From: Echeneis naucrates
Taxonomy: Eukaryota; Chordata; Actinopteri; Carangiformes; Echeneidae
Direction of reading: 5' to 3'
Assembly (NCBI RefSeq): GCF_900963305.1
Contig: NW_021780168.1
Coordinates: 1,204,956-1,268,955, forward strand
DNA length: 64,000 nucleotides
The stretch's first letter is position 1; each line of letters begins with the position of its first letter. The translations under genes and the position numbers were made by a program. The notes beneath the pieces are model-generated. The model saw nothing but the letters and a program-made list of their open reading frames with translations, ran no database searches and had not been told where the DNA came from. Shown here in pieces: positions 59,100-64,000 of the stretch.

Positions 59100-60157
59100 T
59101 TTCCAACAGGTGGTGGTCATTAGATAGACTGCAGGTTGAAGTCTCTACTTTTTAACCACCACATCCACTTTTATAGAAAGTTTATGGTCCTTAACTTATC
59201 AGATACAACAATAACACAAAGTTACAATGATCAGTCCAGGGACATTTCTGTGCATCTCTCTGCGCATGCGCTCAACCGTTTGAAGCGAATGTGAGATAGT
59301 GTGACGTATGTATCTGTGTCATGTTGGAGATCAATGAAAGACAGGAAATGCCTTTGATCTCCAGTGACGTCACAAAGTCTCGTTCTGGAGTTATTGTTGT
59401 TGATGTTGTTCTGAAAGATCTGCATTAGTGAAACATTCATTCATACACAAGGACATCACGTATATTGTTGGAATAGAAAATCTTATTTTTTCTGTGTGTG
59501 CTCCTGAGAAAGAGGCTCAAATCCAAACCCAGGAGACAGAGGTTGAGTGAGTCAGTGAGGAAGAAGCTGCTCGTTCTCCTTCAACAGTTTGATCTGAGGA
59601 AAAGTCACTTCCTCTTTTCAGGAATCAACTTCTACCATCTGTCCACTAGATGGAGATAACTGAGCATCAACTGAGAACTGAGTTCTTCATCATCTGGAAA
59701 CAGACAGCATTGTTTTCTTCAGCTGGAGCTCTTTGTTCAAATCTACATTGAGATTCAGAGCCAAATGTTTTTCCTTTCCTGGATTTACTTCATCATTTCA
59801 GTCACTCTGTGGATTCAGCTGACAAATGCAAAATACAACCAACATTTAAACGATGACGTGTTGAAACAAAACTTTATTGATTCAGTCTGGTCAGCAGAAT
59901 ATAACCTGATGAACATTAAACTGATGTTTCTACATGAATGCATCACTGATTCTAAAACCATAAACTGAACATGAATCCAGCACTCAGCGTTACAGCAGCA
60001 CACCTCTGTTACTGTGGAGCTGTGTCTCTTTTCTACTTTATTATAGATGACAGAAAAAAACTCCAGATAAGAAGCAGCTGTACATGCAGTGACTAGTTCT
60101 CCTGCTCAGGTATCGTCTCTCAGGGCATCATGTGTTGTCTTTGTGTGTGATTCTAAT
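59100..60157. other. Intergenic between tRNA cluster and B30.2 exon
   Basis: No gene was recognised. Words at 59565-59610 (AGAAGCTGCTCGTTCTCC, GAGGAAAAGTCACTTCC) recall the promoter-like module at 17880-17960. The last part is probably 3' UTR and downstream sequence of the minus-strand NLR. Confidence 0.4.
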
Positions 60158-60699
60158 CTATCTAGAGTATCTCTTCCTCAGAGAGACTGAAGGACCAGGT
60201 AAGATCAAGAACCCAGGATAGAGAGGTTCAGTGAATGTGGTGTTGAAGGTGTGGAGGTGGATCAGTGAGTCAGAGGAGACTCTGTAGAAGGACAGAGAGC
60301 CAGCAGGACAGTCCACATACACTGCTACTCTGTTAGAGACAGAGGAGGAGGAGGAGGAGAGGGTTGTTTCTCTGCTGTTGTGCCAGACAGAGTAACCATC
60401 TTCAGAGCAGATCAGACTCCAGGACTGATTATTTCTTCCAAACAAACAGTCATAACTGTCTCCTTCCCTCCTGATTCTTCTGTAGCTCACTGAGATATAA
60501 ACCTCTCCACTCCTCTCGACCTCCCAGTAACAGCGAGCAGTCAGACCATTTCTACACAGCAGCTGAGGAAAGACATCAAATCTGTCTGGATGATCAGGAT
60601 ATGACTGATTCTCTCTCACACATGTCACCTTCCTTTTGTTGTCAGACAGTTTGAGGTTTCTGTTGATTGTGTTTGTGTCCAGTTCCAGATCACAGACAT
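60158..60699 (-). CDS. NLR copy 3, terminal B30.2 (PRY-SPRY) exon
   Basis: After a tccatcag acceptor the exon reads [20 protein letters not shown] (PRY), then [40 protein letters not shown] and [15 protein letters not shown] (SPRY), and stops at RKRYSR. The LDP/LDTNTxNxxLxLS and YWEVE landmarks are standard for fish B30.2. It gives the protein a ligand-binding C-terminus, unlike the FIIND-CARD of copy R. Confidence 0.93.
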
Positions 60700-63600
60700 C
60701 TGATGGAGAGAACAAGAAACAACAGCTGCAGTTTATCATCTGTTCATTTATCAACAACTTTACTGAAAGTGAATCATTCAAACTTACATTTCATCACCTA
60801 CGAATAATGTTTGACTACATTTAAATTAAAAGCCAACAATACAGTTAGAACATCAACAGTTTATGAACATGAGAGTCAAGATGTCAGCAATGTTCTGCTT
60901 TTTTTCTGCTGTGGAGTCAAAGATGACGGCTGATGGAGATCCACATCAATAAACACATGAAGTGTTGATCCTGAATGAAACTCATCTTTGTACTTCAGTC
61001 AGAAAAGTAAAAATCTAGTGAAACATGAGCAGCTGAGTTTTCATGAATCAAAGTGAAAACACACTCACACTTCCTCAGACCAGGTCTCAGTCTCTGTGGT
61101 CCACCATGGTCCACCCTGGAGGAAGAAACAGAGTCAGGATCAACTTGATCCACCATCAAACATGAAGCAGAGTTCCTCAGAGCTGTCCAGACCTGAGAGT
61201 GTCCAGTCTCCAGTCTGGATCCTCCAGTCCAGCAGACAGAAGCTTCACTCCTGAGTCTCCTGGATGATTGTAGCTCAGGTCCAGTTCTCTCAGATGGGAG
61301 GGGTTGGAGCTGAGAGCTGAGGCCAGAGAAGAACAGCCTTCCTCTGAGAGCAGACATCCTGACAGACTGAACACACACACACACACACACACACCAAAAA
61401 CATGTTATGTGTGGATGAAAATGTAAGATGAAGAAACCATTGAATAAAAATTAGCAAATACAATTCACTCTAAACTAGTCGAATATCATTTGCTGTATTT
61501 AAATTTGGTGTCCTGTTTTCCTTCTCTCGCAATCCTCTCTGAACAGGTTTTGCAACAGCAAAATGCTGCTGTTATCTTTTGCCACTGAGAAAAAAAACCA
61601 CAATGGTGAAGACATGTTTATTATTAGTCAGGCAGAGAGGGGGCCAGGTTTGGGTCCTGATAGGAAGGCGTGACAGATGGCATAACCAGTGCTTCATGGC
61701 CTGTTTGGGGGCTACTCTTCCTGCAAACACTTTCACCAAATTAACCAATTTATTGAAACTTCTTAACAGATAAAATGTACCTATCAGATCGATAAATAAT
61801 TGCATAGTTTTCCCCCCAAATCAATATTGTGCATCCCTACAATAAACACACACTTTCTGATGACTGCAGACAGCCGATAATAAAATAATATAACCACTTT
61901 CATGAGTGCAGAAAATAACTCAGACAAATCAAGAGAAGTGATAAATAATATATAAATCAGGTATTTACACACTGAGCTGTATGAATTAAACAAAATCAAA
62001 TCTTTTTAGAGAATCAGCAGAACAAAAACACTAAGAGAGAAAGCAACAGCTGAACCACAAACACACTGATTAAAGTAAAGACACAGTTGCTCAAACACTG
62101 CATAGTGACGCATTGATTCTGCTCTGTGTTCAACCAGGTTCATTCATCCACAGAGCACCATGTCAGCAGTCCACTCAACCTCTGGTGTCTTTGAGCCCCT
62201 TAAATATTTTCCTGAATGAGAACTCCATCATCACAACTGTGACAGATGCCAAAAGCAGCAGAAAGGTTGTGTCCACCTCCCTAAAAGTAAATGATCCTCA
62301 GTGAACATAGAAAACACCACTGGAGGATTCACCAGGAGGACACCAGCATGACCCAGCATGCACCTGTTGGCTGAGCAACATGTGTGTTTAATTTGTTTCA
62401 CTTAGTGTGTTCTCCAGGTGGTGAATCAAATCAGTGATTCATTATGGAGCATGAAGCTTTTTATACTGATGGCAATCTCCCCAAACTACAAACCTCTTCA
62501 GTTCATTTTATCTCATTTAATGAAAAATCATAACTAAAGAGTCTTGACACAAAACATGAACTCTGACCTGAGAGTTTCCAGCTCACAGTGTGGACTCTTC
62601 AGTCCAGCAGACAGAAGCTTCACTCCTGAATCCTGCAGGTTGTTGTTACTCAGGTCCAGATCTCTCAGACTAGAGGACTGGGAGCTGAGGACTGAGGACA
62701 GAGCTTCACAGCTTCTGTCTGAGAGGTTACAGAGGCTCAGTCTGAAGTACAATTACAGAAGAAGAGGGAAATAAAAAAAAAAAAAAAAAAAAACTTTATG
62801 TTGGTGATGTGTAATAAAACTGCACAAACATGTTGTCAAAACACACAATATTTAAAGATATGTCTATGAATTATTAATGCAAAACAGACATAAGCGAACC
62901 TGAGTCCTTCCAGTCTGCACTTTGGACTCCTCAGTCCAGCAGATAGCAGCTTCACTCCTGAATCCTGCAAGTTGTTGTTACTCAGGTCCAGCTCTCTCAG
63001 ACTAGAGGACTGGGAGCTGAGGACTGAGGACAGAGCTTCACAGCTTCTGTCTGAGAGGTTACAGCAGCTCAGTCTGAGGAGGAATCAGCAAAATAAGATA
63101 AGTGATTCAAAATGTTTTTGAGTCTCAACCAAAAAAGATTAATTTGATCTGGTTGGATTTATTTGCACATACAGAGCTTTGTTGGAGGCTTTGACCACTG
63201 GCAGCAGCCTCAGAAGAGCCTCCTCTGAAGCAGAGTATTTCTTCAGGTCAAACACGTCCAGATCTTTTTCTGATAACAGTAAGATGAAGACCAGAGCTGA
63301 CAATTGAGCAGGAGACAGTTTATCTGTGGAGAGATGTCCTGATCTCAGGGACTGTTGGATCTCCTCCACCAGAGAACCATCATTCAGTTCATTCAGACAG
63401 TGAAACATGTTGATACTTTTCTCTGGAGACAGATTCTCACTGATCTTTGTCTTGATGTACTGGACTGTTTTCTGATTGGTCTCTGAGCTACTTCCTGTCT
63501 GTGTCACCAGGCCTCGTAGGAGAGTTTGGTTGGTCTGCAGTGAAAGACCCAGAAGGAACCGGAGGAACAAGTCCAGGTGTCCATGTGGACTCTGTAAGGC

Positions 63601-64000
63601 CTCATTCACAGCACTCTGGTAGCAACGTGTTGTTTTAGATCCTGTCCTTATTAGTTTAGACCTCCAAGTTGTTGTTTGTTCTTCTGACATCAGACTGACT
63701 CCAGGGTTGATGAAGGTCAGATGGACATGAAGAGCAGCCAGAAACTCCTGAACACTCAGATGGACGAAGCAGAAGACCTTGTCCTGGTACAGCCCTGTCT
63801 CCTCTTTGAAGATCTGTGTGAACACTCCTGAGTAAACTGATGCTGCTCTGATATCGATGCCACACTCTGTCAGGTCTGATTCATAGAAGATCAGGTTTCC
63901 TTTCTGCAGCTGCTCAAAAGCCACTTTTCCTAGAGACTCAATCATCTTCCTGGTCTCTGGACTCCAGTGTGGATCTGACTCAGCTCCTCCATCGTACTTG
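60158..64000 (-). CDS. Fish NLRC3-like NLR with B30.2, 3' part (continues beyond right edge)
   Basis: Exons from the right: NACHT 3' part (63169 to the edge), LRR 62900-63073, LRR 62568-62741, LRR 61193-61366, linker 61069-61115, B30.2 60158-60699. The phases are consistent. This is the common fish NLR-C type: NACHT-LRR-B30.2, cytosolic, thought to sense pathogens. Its LRRs ([20 protein letters not shown]) are of a different subtype from copies L and R, so it is a more distant relative. It converges on copy R. Confidence 0.9.
61069..61115 (-). CDS. NLR copy 3 linker exon
   Basis: It encodes [15 protein letters not shown], the short linker usual between LRRs and B30.2 in fish NLRs. The donor is gtgagtgt and the acceptor tcctccag. 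Confidence 0.82.
61193..61366 (-). CDS. NLR copy 3 LRR exon 3
   Basis: [40 protein letters not shown] and WRLDTLR are encoded in 174 bases. The acceptor follows a (TG)n tract at 61370-61394, which could affect splicing. Confidence 0.85.
61370..61394. repeat. (CA)n microsatellite at splice acceptor
   Basis: About 12 CA units lie directly upstream of the LRR exon on its own strand. Confidence 0.9.
61400..62540 (-). other. NLR copy 3 intron, nothing recognised
   Basis: Short open frames on both strands have no motif. A hAT-like word ([20 protein letters not shown], plus strand at 61621) is too short to call. Confidence 0.4.
62568..62741 (-). CDS. NLR copy 3 LRR exon 2
   Basis: [40 protein letters not shown] and HCELETLR are encoded in 174 bases. 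Confidence 0.88.
62900..63073 (-). CDS. NLR copy 3 LRR exon 1
   Basis: [26 protein letters not shown]-type core and a 3' end CRLEGLR-like are encoded in 174 bases. The acceptor is gattcctcctcag. Confidence 0.85.
63169..64000 (-). CDS. NLR copy 3 NACHT exon, 3' part
   Basis: This is the HD2 end of the NACHT exon: [60 protein letters not shown] and [20 protein letters not shown]. The P-loop lies beyond the right edge. The frame is open throughout. Confidence 0.93.

Noticed and set aside
1-64000. CRISPR arrays, bacterial operons, 5S rRNA or spliceosomal snRNA genes
   Set aside because: None was seen. The direct repeats present are LRR exons, satellites and transposon pieces, and no snRNA landmark was recognised.

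Overview
The window is teleost fish genomic DNA. The grounds are the fish-specific FISNA-NACHT type NLR exons, LRR exons of one fixed size and phase, a fish B30.2 exon, fish-type L2/Rex-like LINE tails with (TTTGA)n ends, Tc1, piggyBac and hAT relics, and clusters of tRNA genes and tRNA relics. Nothing prokaryotic is present. The species cannot be named from the sequence.

The core is a large inverted duplication of one NLRP1-like inflammasome gene. The left arm (about 1190-15524) carries copy L on the minus strand. The right arm (about 29852-51510) carries copy R on the plus strand. The genes point away from each other across a 14.3 kb spacer. Copy R is complete to the eye. It has a short acidic N-terminal exon, a C3HC4 RING exon, a 1789-base FISNA-NACHT exon, nine readable LRR exons plus two broken ones, two small linker exons, then the FIIND (ZU5-UPA) and CARD exons and an AATAAA at 54447. 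Splice phases join without conflict and predict about 1664 residues. Copy L has the same 5' half, with only about 19 differences in 575 NACHT-exon residues compared by eye, and seven LRR exons, one of which has lost its splice donor. Its homology stops at about 1190, before any FIIND exon, where minus-strand LINE sequence begins.

The spacer (15.5-29.9 kb) holds a (TG)n tract, a piggyBac deletion derivative between TTAA sites, tandem and inverted copies of a promoter-like module, hAT and SANT-domain transposon relics, a tRNA cluster (20-25.4 kb), an ISRE-like site with a possible noncoding first exon (26.1 kb), and minus-strand L2 pieces. The right-arm introns are swollen by extra LRR-exon modules, an L1-like fragment, a Tc1 element, a SANT-type DNA transposon and repeats missing from the left arm.

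Downstream of copy R lie an unassigned ORF-bearing segment (54.8-56.3 kb) and a second tRNA cluster (56.5-59.1 kb) that is an inverted paralogue of the first. From 60158 to the right edge runs a third, minus-strand NLR gene of the ordinary fish NLRC3-like type: the end of a NACHT exon, three LRR exons, a linker exon and a C-terminal B30.2 domain.

Biologically, copy R combines a RING domain, which may be a ubiquitin ligase, with a FIIND that keeps the His and Phe-Ser of NLRP1 self-cleavage and a C-terminal CARD. This is the most interesting object in the window, because mammalian NLRP1 is activated by degradation of its N-terminal half.
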